A stretch of 64,000 nt of DNA from Domibacillus iocasae (GCF_001750285.1 NZ_MAMP01000001.1:1-64000), one strand, 5' to 3'; counted from the first letter of the stretch, positions 8,386 through 16,774 are shown. Program-made: numbers and translations. The notes: generated from the sequence alone by a model not told the origin.

Positions 8386-9558
8386 ATGTCAAGATTCGAT
8401 GAAGTAATTGAACGCCGCGGCACGAACGCGGTAAAATGGGATGGGTTAAAAGCAGTTTTTGGCCGCGAGGATGTGCTGCCCATGTGGGTAGCAGACATGG
8501 ATTTTAAAGCGCCGGATGTGGTCATCGAAGCTATTAGGCAATCAGCGTCGCATGGAGTGTACGGTTATACGATTGTCCCGGATTCCACACGCGAAGCCAT
8601 TATTAATTGGATGTCCGACCGGCACAGCTGGTCCATTGAAAAAGACTGGCTGCTCTTTAACCATGGTGTCGTCCCGTCGATCGGCGCTGCAGTTGAGGCA
8701 TTAACAGAGCCTGGAGATGCCGTCATCGTGCAGCCCCCTGTTTATAATCCGTTTTTCGACATGATCGAAAAAAACGGGCGCAAACTTGTTCATAATGAAC
8801 TTTTGTTAAAAGACGGCCGTTATGAAATGGATTTTGTGGATCTCGAAGAAAAAATTAAGGCGGAGCATGCAAAAATGGTCGTGCTTTGTTCTCCTCATAA
8901 TCCAGGCGGCCGTGTGTGGACAAAGGAAGAACTAACAACACTAGGTGATCTTTGCGAAAAGCACAACGTATTTCTTGTATCCGATGAAATCCATGCAGAC
9001 CTGACCCGTGAGCCGCATAAGCATATTTCCATTGCTTCACTATCGGAAAGCTATGCCGCTTTTACTATAACGCTTATTGCACCAAGTAAAACATTTAATT
9101 TAGCCGGTTTGCAGGCTTCCTCTTTAATTATTCCTGATAAAGGTGTCCGGGCAAAGCTTCAAAAAGTGTTTGCCAGACAAGGGCAATTCACGCTGAATCA
9201 AATGGGCATTGCCGGCATGGAAGCCGCCTACCTTTATGGGCACGCTTGGCTCGATGAAGCACTTGATTACATACAAGAAAATATACAGCTTGTGAAAGAC
9301 TTTGCGGATCAACATATTCCGTCTCTTACGGTTATGGAGCCGGAAGGGAGCTATCTTGTGTGGGTAGACTGCCGGAAACTCGGGCTTTCAGACAAAGAAT
9401 TGCTGGCGCTTTTTTTAGATCATGGCGTTGCGCTGGGAAATGGAGCCAAATATGGACCAGGCGGAGAAGGATTTATGCGGATCAATGTCGCCTGCCCTCG
9501 TTCTACAGTTATTGAAACGATGGAACGGATGAAAAAAGCGGCAAAGTCACTTGAATAG
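8386..9558 (+). CDS. patB: Cystathionine beta-lyase / C-S lyase PatB (MalY/PatB family)
   Basis: PLP enzyme of 390 residues that cleaves C-S bonds of cystathionine or cysteine conjugates. Family marks are LPMWVADMDFKAP near the N-terminus, SPHNPGGRVWTKEEL, SDEIHADL and the PLP-lysine segment APSKTFNLAGLQAS. The frame is open upstream to 8125, but AGGAGAGTGAGAGTC just before the ATG at 8386 and the family N-terminus MSRFDEVIERRGTNAVKWD set the start. B. subtilis PatB has 387 residues. It ends at a terminator shared with the convergent que operon. Confidence 0.93.
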   Translation: MSRFDEVIERRGTNAVKWDGLKAVFGREDVLPMWVADMDFKAPDVVIEAIRQSASHGVYGYTIVPDSTREAIINWMSDRHSWSIEKDWLLFNHGVVPSIGAAVEALTEPGDAVIVQPPVYNPFFDMIEKNGRKLVHNELLLKDGRYEMDFVDLEEKIKAEHAKMVVLCSPHNPGGRVWTKEELTTLGDLCEKHNVFLVSDEIHADLTREPHKHISIASLSESYAAFTITLIAPSKTFNLAGLQASSLIIPDKGVRAKLQKVFARQGQFTLNQMGIAGMEAAYLYGHAWLDEALDYIQENIQLVKDFADQHIPSLTVMEPEGSYLVWVDCRKLGLSDKELLALFLDHGVALGNGAKYGPGGEGFMRINVACPRSTVIETMERMKKAAKSLE

Positions 9559-9559
9559 T

Positions 9560-9594
9560 AAAAAAGCCAAGCCGGCACCGGCTTGGCTTTTTTA
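9560..9594. terminator. Bidirectional terminator between patB and queE
   Basis: AAGCCAAGCCGG/CCGGCTTGGCTT, a 12-bp perfect stem with A and T tracts on both sides. Confidence 0.9.
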
Positions 9595-10302
9595 CACTCC
9601 TTTTTTGTTTCCCCACACAAATGTATGCAGCTGCGGCAACACGCGCACCCGCTTAAATTCCGGGTCCGGCATGACTAAATTGATCAGCCATTCGTATCGG
9701 CTTGCGAGGTGCACAAGCAGTTTGCCGTCATCCGTTTCATTAAGCTGGTCATTGCCTACCTGCAAATAAAATGGCACTTCCGGAAAACGCTGATGTACGT
9801 TTTTCGCGTAGGCTAAATCTTCTTCATTGAATACGACGACTTTTAAACTGACAAACTGCCCTTTTACTTCATTTAAAATATGAGCAAGCTTGTCAAAGTC
9901 GCTATCCATCCCGGAGCTTGGCGGCTTCGGAGAAATCGTCAGCTCATCGATGTCGTGAAACCATGGCTGATATTTCGATCCCTGTGTTTCAAGTGCGGAC
10001 GTAATACCTTTTTCTTTAAACAATTGAAGCAACCCATCGATATGCGGCAATAGAGCCGGGTTGCCACCGGAAATCGTCACATGGTCAAATGTATCGCCGC
10101 CGATCTCTTTCAGCTCTTTATAAATCTCCTCCGGCGTCATTTTTCGGATATCCTCTTTCGCGCTGCCATCCCACGTAAAAGCGGAATCGCACCACGAACA
10201 ACGATAGTCGCACCCAGCTGTCCGGACAAACATTGTTTTACGGCCGATAACGGCTCCTTCTCCCTGCACAGTCGGACCAAAAATTTCAAGAACCGGGATC
10301 AT
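9592..10302 (-). CDS. queE: 7-carboxy-7-deazaguanine synthase QueE
   Basis: Radical SAM enzyme of 236 residues that converts 6-carboxy-5,6,7,8-tetrahydropterin to 7-carboxy-7-deazaguanine in preQ0/queuosine synthesis. The cluster-binding motif is CDYRCSWCDSAF (C-x3-C-x2-C), preceded by the substrate loop FGPTVQGEGAVIGRKTMFVR. The open frame continues upstream to 10374, inside queD, but the ATG at 10302 overlaps the queD stop (ATGA) and gives the canonical start [11 protein letters not shown]. It is the last gene of the queC-queD-queE operon. Confidence 0.95.
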   Translation of the reverse strand: MIPVLEIFGPTVQGEGAVIGRKTMFVRTAGCDYRCSWCDSAFTWDGSAKEDIRKMTPEEIYKELKEIGGDTFDHVTISGGNPALLPHIDGLLQLFKEKGITSALETQGSKYQPWFHDIDELTISPKPPSSGMDSDFDKLAHILNEVKGQFVSLKVVVFNEEDLAYAKNVHQRFPEVPFYLQVGNDQLNETDDGKLLVHLASRYEWLINLVMPDPEFKRVRVLPQLHTFVWGNKKGV

Positions 10303-10736
10303 GCGAAGTCTCCTTTTTTCGGACGAAACACAACATAGCTTGTTGGTGTCTCGCGGACAAAGACCTGCAGGCATTTCGGCTTATTTACAGTTTGGTTCAA
10401 TTCTTTCTGGACCACTTCCCAAATCACCCGGGCGACTACTTCTGTAGTCGGAAACCGCTCTGATGTATCTTCTGAAAACAAGCCATCTTCATTTAAAACT
10501 GTATGGTCAAAGCGCTTATGAACAAGCGACTTAAGAAGCTGAAAGTTCACGAGAAAGCCGGAATCGTTTAATTCATCGCCAGCTACCGTAATATTGACAA
10601 AATACGTATGGCCATGCAATTTCCGGCAGTTTCCCGCTTCGTCATGCGGCACATAATGCGCGGCCGCAAAATGAAAATCTTTATTTAATTCGTACCGGAA
10701 GTCGTGCACCGGTGCCGGATAAATTTGCTGCATCAT
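10299..10736 (-). CDS. queD: 6-carboxy-5,6,7,8-tetrahydropterin synthase QueD
   Basis: Homologue of 6-pyruvoyl-tetrahydropterin synthase, 145 residues, making the QueE substrate from dihydroneopterin triphosphate. Zinc-binding histidines are visible in [10 protein letters not shown] and KLHGHTYFV, and the family FDHTVLNED motif follows. The C-terminal [11 protein letters not shown] carries the conserved glutamate. Its ATG overlaps the queC stop and its stop overlaps the queE start, both as ATGA, so translation of the three genes is probably coupled. Confidence 0.95.
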   Translation of the reverse strand: MMQQIYPAPVHDFRYELNKDFHFAAAHYVPHDEAGNCRKLHGHTYFVNITVAGDELNDSGFLVNFQLLKSLVHKRFDHTVLNEDGLFSEDTSERFPTTEVVARVIWEVVQKELNQTVNKPKCLQVFVRETPTSYVVFRPKKGDFA

Positions 10737-11398
10737 TGCACACTTCCTCCTTTTTCTTCAATATATTGATCCAATCCGTTTTGACGCAGCGTACACGCCG
10801 GACATTCCCCGCATCCGGACCCTTTTAGGCCGTTATAGCACGTTAATGTCCGCTCGCGCACATAATCAAACGCGCCTAGTTCATCCGCGAGCTTCCACGT
10901 TTCTTTTTTATCGAGCCACATTAAAGGCGTATGAATCACAAATTCGTGATCCATGGATAAGTTGAGTGTGACATTCAATGACTTCACAAACGAGTCCCGG
11001 CAGTCCGGATAGCCGCTGAAATCCGTCTCACATACACCTGTCACAATATGGCGAGCCCCCGCCTGCTTGCCGAGAATTGCCGCAAAAGACAAAAACAGCA
11101 AATTGCGTCCTTCCACAAACGTAGAAGGCAATTCGCCTTCTTTGATTTCAATATCAATATTCGAACGGGTCAGCGCACTGGGCGCCAGCTGATTTAACAG
11201 CCCCATATCAAGCACGTGATGCGGCACCTGCAAATCTGCAGCAATTTCTTTAGCCACTTCTATTTCCGCACTGTGGCGCTGCCCGTAATTAAATGTCACC
11301 GCGATGACGTCTTTAAATGTCTGTTTTGCCCAGAACAAGCATGTTGTACTGTCCTGGCCGCCGCTAAATACAACAACGGCTTTTTCATGTTTTAACAT
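10733..11398 (-). CDS. queC: 7-cyano-7-deazaguanine (preQ0) synthase QueC
   Basis: ATP-dependent enzyme of 221 residues converting 7-carboxy-7-deazaguanine to preQ0. The PP-loop [16 protein letters not shown] is at the N-terminus and the zinc site [16 protein letters not shown] is at the C-terminus. First gene of the operon, behind a leader of about 170 nt that starts with a preQ1-I riboswitch, so the pathway should be switched off when preQ1 is plentiful. Confidence 0.96.
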   Translation of the reverse strand: MLKHEKAVVVFSGGQDSTTCLFWAKQTFKDVIAVTFNYGQRHSAEIEVAKEIAADLQVPHHVLDMGLLNQLAPSALTRSNIDIEIKEGELPSTFVEGRNLLFLSFAAILGKQAGARHIVTGVCETDFSGYPDCRDSFVKSLNVTLNLSMDHEFVIHTPLMWLDKKETWKLADELGAFDYVRERTLTCYNGLKGSGCGECPACTLRQNGLDQYIEEKGGSVQ

Positions 11399-11486
11399 AA
11401 TAATTTTCCTTCTTTCCTATTTGAAAGAAAAGGGACGCGAAGACACGAGAAAAAACCCCTCGGCTGGCGGTTTAGGCCTGCTGAGC

Positions 11487-11531
11487 AGGTCACAAAAGCG
11501 TTGCGGCAGGACGCCGCGGCGCTAGCTTTTG
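11487..11531 (+). repeat. GGTCACAAA hairpin repeat, copy B (in queC leader)
   Basis: AGGTCACAAAAGCG starts a 45-nt unit that folds into a 10-bp stem, GCGTTGCGGC (11498-11507) with GCCGCGGCGC (11113 bases past 400, i.e. 11513-11522), around the loop AGGAC, and ends AGCTTTTG. It matches copy C at 28405-28448 in sequence and with compensating stem changes. Read on the minus strand it lies directly after the preQ1 aptamer and ends CTTTTGTG, so it may also serve as the riboswitch terminator. Confidence 0.6.
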
Positions 11532-11535
11532 ATCA

Positions 11536-11568
11536 TTAGTTTTTTATAGAGGGAATTCGCGAACCTCT
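11536..11568 (-). promoter_or_regulatory. preQ1-I riboswitch aptamer
   Basis: Minus strand AGAGG (11564-11568), loop TTCGCGAATTC, CCTCT (11548-11552), then the A-rich tail ATAAAAAACTAA. This matches the class I preQ1 aptamer, including the tail that folds back into the P1 groove as an H-type pseudoknot. It sits about 140 nt before queC, the expected regulon. Confidence 0.93.
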
Positions 11569-11601
11569 CCCGCACGCAGCGGAATGTCTTCTTTCGTTTA
11601 T

Positions 11602-11811
11602 TTATGATTTAATCTTATTGGCTTTACGGATTTGTTCTTCTAAATGCCTTGTTTTTTCTTCTTCTTTTTTTGACACGCGCTTAATGAGAAAAAAAGCGCC
11701 AATCGCCATCAGCACAAAAAACCCCATGGAAATGGCTGCCGGAATGTATTCGCTTTTGTCTTCCGGAAAATATAAAAAATTCCCGAAGCCAATTAACAGG
11801 TTCATCAACAC
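11602..11811 (-). CDS. Small membrane protein, 69 residues
   Basis: Not recognised. One hydrophobic helix (residues 24-44, containing AISMGFFVLMAIGAFFLI) is followed by a highly charged, probably coiled tail (KRVSKKEEEKTRHLEEQIRK). Start taken as GTG at 11811, because GGAGG at 11820-11824 lies 8 nt from it; an ATG two codons on is also possible. It is transcribed alone, divergent from kapB, and sits beyond the queC leader. Confidence 0.65.
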   Translation of the reverse strand: MLMNLLIGFGNFLYFPEDKSEYIPAAISMGFFVLMAIGAFFLIKRVSKKEEEKTRHLEEQIRKANKIKS

Positions 11812-11940
11812 ACGTCATGCCTCCATTCATTGTTCCCCGTATATTATAGCAGGAGAACATCACAATTCCAACAACGTGATTTTGAGATTTCCATTCACAC
11901 AGGATAATTGATACAATAAGCCCTTAAGGAGGCGAAAAAA

Positions 11941-12333
11941 ATGAAGATTGGCGACTTTGTGACAGCACATTATAAATCTGGTAAATATACCGGGACGATT
12001 ACAGGTGTACGCCCCGGCGGCTATACAGTAAAAATCTCATCCGTTCTGCGTCACCCCGCTCAGGGCGACCTTCATAATCCGAACGAAGCGGATGTGCCTT
12101 TTTTCCACGAACGAAAAGCGCTGGCTCTTAATGAACAGGCAAATATTCCTGAAGCAGCCGTTCACCCGTTTGAAGAAGAGCCGGATGAATATAATACTTC
12201 GCTTATTACGGCTGTCCGGAAGCTGGAAATGAGATTAAAAGCGAAGGATGATGCGTTTTCTGTCCGCAGCCTTGAAGCGCTTCAATCCGTTAAAAAAGAA
12301 TATACACTTATGTATAAAGTTTCGTTCGAATAG
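11941..12333 (+). CDS. kapB: Kinase-associated protein KapB
   Basis: Protein of 130 residues matching the KapB family, whose B. subtilis member is needed for KinB signalling into the sporulation phosphorelay. It begins MKIGDFVTAHYKSGKYTGTI, a small beta-barrel-like N-terminus, and ends in a helical charged region. No clear signal peptide or lipobox is present. AAGGAGGCG precedes the ATG. The partner gene kapD, adjacent in B. subtilis, is missing; pbpD follows instead. Confidence 0.88.
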   Translation: MKIGDFVTAHYKSGKYTGTITGVRPGGYTVKISSVLRHPAQGDLHNPNEADVPFFHERKALALNEQANIPEAAVHPFEEEPDEYNTSLITAVRKLEMRLKAKDDAFSVRSLEALQSVKKEYTLMYKVSFE

Positions 12334-12426
12334 CCCATTTTTGTGAAGAAGAGCCCTTTATTTCCAAGTTTTTTTCATTTATGATGGTACATATGCACGT
12401 TTAAACTTGAAAAAGGCGGTTGGTGA

Positions 12427-14283
12427 ATGAGAACGGTTTTAGGTTACGTATTCATTATTTTGCTTATCCCGCTTTCTGTCTTAACGTTTTATTACGCAGA
12501 TGCAGAAGCAGGAAAGGTTCAAAATTTTGATGATTACGTAGAAGAACGAATAGTTATTAATGAAGTAGATTTGCCCCAGGCCAGCAAGATAACCGATACA
12601 AATGGGAACGTCTACGTTGAGCTTCATCAGCCAAATCGGATTGTGGTGGAAGGCGATAAAATTCCGGCTTTTTTAAAAGAATTGTTTATTCAGTCGGAAG
12701 ATCAGCACTTTTATGAACACTCTGGCATTGATGCGGCAGCCGTCATTCGTGCTTTTATGGTGAATGCCCAATCGGATGAAATCGAGCAGGGTGCAAGTAC
12801 GATTACCCAGCAGGTAGCCCGCAATATCTATTTAACGCAGGACCGTACGCTCGCACGCAAGATTGCGGAAGTTTTTTATTCATACCAGATTGAAAAAACA
12901 CTAGAAAAAGATGAAATTTTAGGCTTGTATTTAAATGTTATTTTCTTTAACCATAATGTATACGGTGTAGAATCAGCAGCGCAATATTATTTCCAAAAGC
13001 CGGTTGATCAGTTATCGAAGGCACAAATGGCATTTATCGCCGCGATTCCAAATAACCCGTCGCTTTATGATCCAGAAAATCGTTTTGAAAATACGAAAAC
13101 TCGTCAGGAACGGCTCCTTGATATAATGGCCCGGGAAGAAATTATCACTCCGGAAGAAGCGGAACAATTTAAGAGTGAAACGATTACATTAAAAGTCCGG
13201 CCGCGGCTTGATCGCTATCCTGATTACTCTACGTACGTGGTGTCAGAATTTAAAGAACTGATTTCTGTATCAGAAGGTTTTGACCAGCAGCTTCTGAACG
13301 CAGAAGGGGATGCGCGTACTGCCATTGAAGAGAAACTGGATACACGTGTAGCGGAAATTCTTTCTTCAGGTATTGTAATTAATACAGCGCTCGATCCGGC
13401 CATACAGGCAAAAACAGTCGGTTCCGTTAATAATGTTTTAGCCGGTTCATCGGTTCAAGCTTCCGCTGCCGTTATTGGAAATCAGTCGCATGATATCGTG
13501 GCTTTGTCCGGAGGTAAAGGTTTCCAAAAAACAGATTTTAACCGGGCTTTCCAAGGATATCGTCAGCCTGGTTCCACCATTAAGCCGCTGCTTGATTATG
13601 CTCCTTTCATAGAGACGTCTGGCGCCGGAGTCAATTATCTTGTTTCAGCTGATAAATATTGTGACAGTACCTACTGTCCAAAAAACTACTCTAAACAAGA
13701 ATACGGGATGGTAACAATCAAAGAAGCCCTTACAAAATCCTATAATACTGCAGCGATCCGCCTGTTTATGCGGACAGGCATTGAGCGGTCATTCTCTTAC
13801 CTGGAAAAATTTGATTTTAACCGGATTTCCGAAGAAGATTATTTTCCCGCCGCTTCATTAGGCGGCATTGACGGCTTTACTACTCTTGAAATGGCCGGTG
13901 CATACACGTCTTTTGTAGATGGAACATTTACAAAGCCTCGTGCTATTAAAAGCGTGACTGACCTTCAGGGCAAAACGTTATACGCCTGGGAAGACAAAGC
14001 TGTTCGCGTCTGGTCTGCTAATACGACATATAAAATGCGTGAAATGCTTACAAGTGTTGTCAAGAACGGAACAGGGAAAAAAGCAAACTTTTCTGCACCT
14101 TATATTGGCGGTAAAACCGGCACAACAAATTTTGTTCGCGATCTATGGTTTGTCGGATTAACAGAAGGATACACAGCAGCTGTATGGACAGGCAAGGACC
14201 GTTATGAAACAGAAACAGAAGGAATTCGCTATATGGAAAAATATGCACCTCACCAGTTGATCTGGCGGCGCATTATGCAATGA
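12427..14283 (+). CDS. pbpD: Class A penicillin-binding protein PbpD (PBP4)
   Basis: Bifunctional peptidoglycan synthase of 618 residues, anchored by an N-terminal transmembrane helix (YVFIILLIPLSVLTFYY). The glycosyltransferase-51 domain shows EDQHFYEHSGID and QGASTITQQVARN. The transpeptidase domain shows the active-site SxxK in RQPGSTIKPLLDY, the SxN in KSYNTAAIRL and KTGT in GGKTGTTNFVRD. Length matches B. subtilis PbpD (about 624). A GGCGG-type ribosome site precedes the ATG. It ends at a strong bidirectional terminator. Confidence 0.93.
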   Translation: MRTVLGYVFIILLIPLSVLTFYYADAEAGKVQNFDDYVEERIVINEVDLPQASKITDTNGNVYVELHQPNRIVVEGDKIPAFLKELFIQSEDQHFYEHSGIDAAAVIRAFMVNAQSDEIEQGASTITQQVARNIYLTQDRTLARKIAEVFYSYQIEKTLEKDEILGLYLNVIFFNHNVYGVESAAQYYFQKPVDQLSKAQMAFIAAIPNNPSLYDPENRFENTKTRQERLLDIMAREEIITPEEAEQFKSETITLKVRPRLDRYPDYSTYVVSEFKELISVSEGFDQQLLNAEGDARTAIEEKLDTRVAEILSSGIVINTALDPAIQAKTVGSVNNVLAGSSVQASAAVIGNQSHDIVALSGGKGFQKTDFNRAFQGYRQPGSTIKPLLDYAPFIETSGAGVNYLVSADKYCDSTYCPKNYSKQEYGMVTIKEALTKSYNTAAIRLFMRTGIERSFSYLEKFDFNRISEEDYFPAASLGGIDGFTTLEMAGAYTSFVDGTFTKPRAIKSVTDLQGKTLYAWEDKAVRVWSANTTYKMREMLTSVVKNGTGKKANFSAPYIGGKTGTTNFVRDLWFVGLTEGYTAAVWTGKDRYETETEGIRYMEKYAPHQLIWRRIMQ

Positions 14284-14284
14284 T

Positions 14285-14321
14285 AAAAAAGAACCGGCTG
14301 CCAAGCAGCCGGTTCTTTTTT
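14285..14321. terminator. Bidirectional terminator between pbpD and mtnD
   Basis: GAACCGGCTGC/GCAGCCGGTTC stem flanked by A and T runs. Confidence 0.9.
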
Positions 14322-14328
14322 AATTCAT

Positions 14329-14856
14329 TTAAGCATTCGTTTCGTCGTATATTGGCAACCAGCCTTCTTTTGTGACAAAAACACGGACCGCTACCACTTT
14401 GCGGTCCTCCATCAAAGTGAAGTAATGGCGCGTGTTCACTGGAACAGAGATTAAGTCGCCCGGTTCCAATTCAACATTGAAAAATTGGCCGTCTTTCGCC
14501 TGAATCGCAAAAATACCGTGTCCACTCACGATAAAGCGGACTTCGTCATCCGTGTGAATATGAACCTTTTGGAAGTTTGTTAAAAGCTCATCCAGGTTCG
14601 GTGTGCTGTCGGACAATGAAATGACATCATGCGCCTGGTAACCGCGGCGTTCTGAAATGTCTTTAATTTCCTCGGCAAATGTATCAAGTACTTGCCGCTT
14701 GTCTTCATCCGATAAGATGTAATTTTCACGAAGGTTTTCCGGGAGTTTGGAAATATCCCATTTTTCGTAAATCACTTCCTGCGCGCTTAAAAATGCATCA
14801 ATCGCGTTCTTGTCAGTAATACGTTCGCCAGTTTCTTGAAATTGAATAACGGCCAT
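14329..14856 (-). CDS. mtnD: Acireductone dioxygenase MtnD
   Basis: Cupin metalloenzyme of 175 residues that oxidises acireductone to 2-keto-4-methylthiobutyrate in methionine salvage. Metal ligands are visible as H99, H101 and E105 in HIHTDDEVRF and H144 in TRHYF. The gene looks intact. It starts 3 nt after the stop of a fused mtnW-mtnB remnant, so the enzymes that would supply its substrate are not encoded next to it. Function therefore depends on whether mtnW/X/B exist elsewhere. Confidence 0.95.
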   Translation of the reverse strand: MAVIQFQETGERITDKNAIDAFLSAQEVIYEKWDISKLPENLRENYILSDEDKRQVLDTFAEEIKDISERRGYQAHDVISLSDSTPNLDELLTNFQKVHIHTDDEVRFIVSGHGIFAIQAKDGQFFNVELEPGDLISVPVNTRHYFTLMEDRKVVAVRVFVTKEGWLPIYDETNA

Positions 14857-14859
14857 TTT

Positions 14860-15240
14860 TTATCTTCCTTTCAACATAAGTAATTTAATATGCCCTGAAA
14901 ATAAAAATTCATATGCTTCTAAAAACTTCTTCGCTTCAAATGCGTCGCGGCCCCATCAAGTGGCAGCTTTCCAAACACCGTCACTAAAATTGCCGCCAAA
15001 TCCGCACTGAAATTCGTTGCAAAATAAGCGATTTCTATGTTTGCTTCTCGTCCGTATGCCGTTTCAATTCCCGTTTCCCGAATCGATAAAACCCGGCTTT
15101 TATGGTATTTTAGCTGTTCTTGTTCAAGAAATGGTAAATCCGTCCACGAACCGATAGTAAGTTCTAATGCGATGCTTCTGCTTTTTTTAAAGTGCGCCTT
15201 TTTGGTCAAAAATACGATGCGTTGCGATCCCTTCACTCAT
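14860..15240 (-). pseudogene. mtnW: Fused remnant of mtnW (5' part) and mtnB (3' part)
   Basis: From an ATG at 15240 the sequence reads MSEGIATHRIFDQKGAL, then meets a stop. Shifting frame, it continues LTIGSWTDLPFLEQEQLKYH and ends [11 protein letters not shown], which is the N-terminal region of the RuBisCO-like enolase MtnW. At about 14950 it jumps, in another frame, to [18 protein letters not shown] and a stop at 14860, which matches the C-terminus of methylthioribulose-phosphate dehydratase MtnB. A deletion has therefore removed most of mtnW, all of mtnX and most of mtnB. Besides the junction there is an early frameshift near the A-run, so the remnant cannot make MtnW. Matches are by recollection of the B. 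subtilis proteins. Confidence 0.85.
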
Positions 15241-15285
15241 TGCTTTTTCTTCATTCTAAATGCCTACTTGTTTACCGGGATTGTG

Positions 15286-16479
15286 TCATTTGCCGGCTTT
15301 TTTGTCAATAAACAGCCCGAGCTTACCAATTCTTTTGATCGCTTCTTCAAGGCGGTTTTCTTCTGTTAACAACCCCACTCGGACATACCCTTCACCGTAC
15401 GCACCAAACCCAATGCCAGGTGCTGTTACGACATGGGCTTTTTCCAGAAGAAGATCCGAGAATTCAACCGATGTATATGGTTTTGGGACAGGCAGCCATG
15501 CAAAAAATGAACCAGCCGGCGCTTTTACATTCCAGCCGATCGCCTGACACGCCTTCACGAGTGCATCACGCCGCCGCTCATATGTATCAGATAGTTCACG
15601 CACACAATTTTGCGGACCGGTCAGCGCAGTGGCCGCTGCCTGTTGAACCGCGCTGAATAAACTGACATACAGGTGGTCCTGCAATAAATTAATAGCTGAA
15701 ATAACACTTTTATTCCCCGCTAAAAATGCGACACGCCAGCCTGCCATGTTATACGTTTTGGATAACGTATACAACTCTACGCCAATTTCCTTGGCTCCTT
15801 TAGACTGTAAGAAGCTCGGCGGCTTTTGCCTGTCAAATCCGATGCCGCCATAAGCAAAGTCATGAACAACACAAATGTTATGCTTTTCAGCAAGCTGGAC
15901 GGTTTCATCAAAAAAATAGCGCGTTGCCTGGGCGCCGGTTGGATTGTTTGGATAGTTTAAAAGAAGCAATTTTGCCCGCTCCAGCCTCTCTTCGCCAATC
16001 TCCTCATAATCAGGCAAAAAATTGTTTTCTTCCACCAGCGGCATATAATCCATAGCGGCTCCTGCCATGGCAGCCCCGGACCAGTAATCGGGATAACCCG
16101 GATCCGGCACAAGCATGTAGTCGCCCGCATTCATTAAACACATCGGCAATTCCACAAGCCCCGCCTTCCCACCAAAAAGAACAGCAATTTCTGTGTGCGG
16201 ATCTAAATCTACATTGTATTCCCGTTTATAAAATTCTGCTGCGGCTTCTTTTAAAAAGACCTGCCCTTGAAACGGTGGATATTTATGAAAATCGGGACGG
16301 TTCGCTGCGGCCTTTAATGATGCGACAATATGGTCCGGCGTCGGCTGATCGGGATTTCCCTGTCCAAGATTAATCATGTCGTGGCCCATCGCCGCGTATT
16401 CTATTACTTTTTTTGACAACGCGGCAAAAAATTGATCCGGCAATGAATTCAATAGTCTTGATTGTTCAAACTGTTTCAT
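15286..16479 (-). CDS. mtnE: Aminotransferase MtnE (methionine salvage)
   Basis: PLP aminotransferase of 397 residues, the final step of methionine salvage, aminating 2-keto-4-methylthiobutyrate. Marks are DMINLGQGNPDQPTPDHIV, VLFGGKAGLVELP, LLNYPNNPTGAQ, DFAYGGIGFD and the PLP lysine in YTLSKTYNMAGWRVAF. Length agrees with B. subtilis MtnE. AAGGTGACG precedes the ATG. It is upstream of the mtnW-mtnB scar and mtnD on the same strand, in the order expected for an mtn cluster. No SAM riboswitch is visible upstream; the leader instead contains an AT-rich inverted repeat and an mtnA fragment. Confidence 0.92.
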   Translation of the reverse strand: MKQFEQSRLLNSLPDQFFAALSKKVIEYAAMGHDMINLGQGNPDQPTPDHIVASLKAAANRPDFHKYPPFQGQVFLKEAAAEFYKREYNVDLDPHTEIAVLFGGKAGLVELPMCLMNAGDYMLVPDPGYPDYWSGAAMAGAAMDYMPLVEENNFLPDYEEIGEERLERAKLLLLNYPNNPTGAQATRYFFDETVQLAEKHNICVVHDFAYGGIGFDRQKPPSFLQSKGAKEIGVELYTLSKTYNMAGWRVAFLAGNKSVISAINLLQDHLYVSLFSAVQQAAATALTGPQNCVRELSDTYERRRDALVKACQAIGWNVKAPAGSFFAWLPVPKPYTSVEFSDLLLEKAHVVTAPGIGFGAYGEGYVRVGLLTEENRLEEAIKRIGKLGLFIDKKAGK

Positions 16480-16524
16480 TTCGTCACCTTCTTACAAATT
16501 TTCTTGCAATTCAGTCATAAATAT

Positions 16525-16553
16525 ATATATTTACGAACAAATTGTAAATATAT
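16525..16553. repeat. AT-rich inverted repeat upstream of mtnE
   Basis: ATATATTTAC and GTAAATATAT, 10 bp perfect, 9-nt loop. It lies between mtnE and the mtnA fragment and could be an operator or part of a promoter region. Nothing else identifies it. Confidence 0.4.
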
Positions 16554-16561
16554 TTGACGGA

Positions 16562-16672
16562 ATGAGGACGCCTGCTGATCTTAAAACGCCAAATGGAGAC
16601 GCACTTCCGATTGAAGAACGTGATTGCACAGAAATTACCGAAGTCAACGGAATGCGTGCTGCACCAAATGAG
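16562..16672 (+). pseudogene. mtnA: C-terminal fragment of mtnA (methylthioribose-1-phosphate isomerase)
   Basis: The plus strand reads DALPIEERDCTEITEVNG followed by MRAAPNE in one open frame. This matches the MtnA segment with PIEERD, then a conserved G-x-R-x-AP about 10 residues later. No more of the gene is present on either side: an AT-rich repeat lies upstream and a dispersed repeat follows. Placed divergently from mtnE, it is the scar of a deleted mtnA gene. Confidence 0.7.
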
Positions 16673-16707
16673 CGCGACATGACATCGCTGCTGCGCTGTT
16701 TTTTCAT

Positions 16708-16738
16708 AAGAAAAGCGGAAGGCGCCTGGAGCCGGACA
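16708..16738 (+). repeat. Short copy of the AAGAAAAGC...GGAGC intergenic repeat
   Basis: Contains AAGAAAAGC, AAGGCGCCTGGAGC and GGACA. About 27 of 31 positions agree with the copy at 49015-49045, and both ends resemble the 240-bp element at 50636-50875. Confidence 0.6.
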
Positions 16739-16774
16739 GCATTTAAAACATATACTTCCTTGCTCTTTTAATAA

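Noticed and set aside
16480-16561. SAM (S-box) riboswitch upstream of mtnE
   Set aside because: None of the conserved S-box segments is present in the leader.
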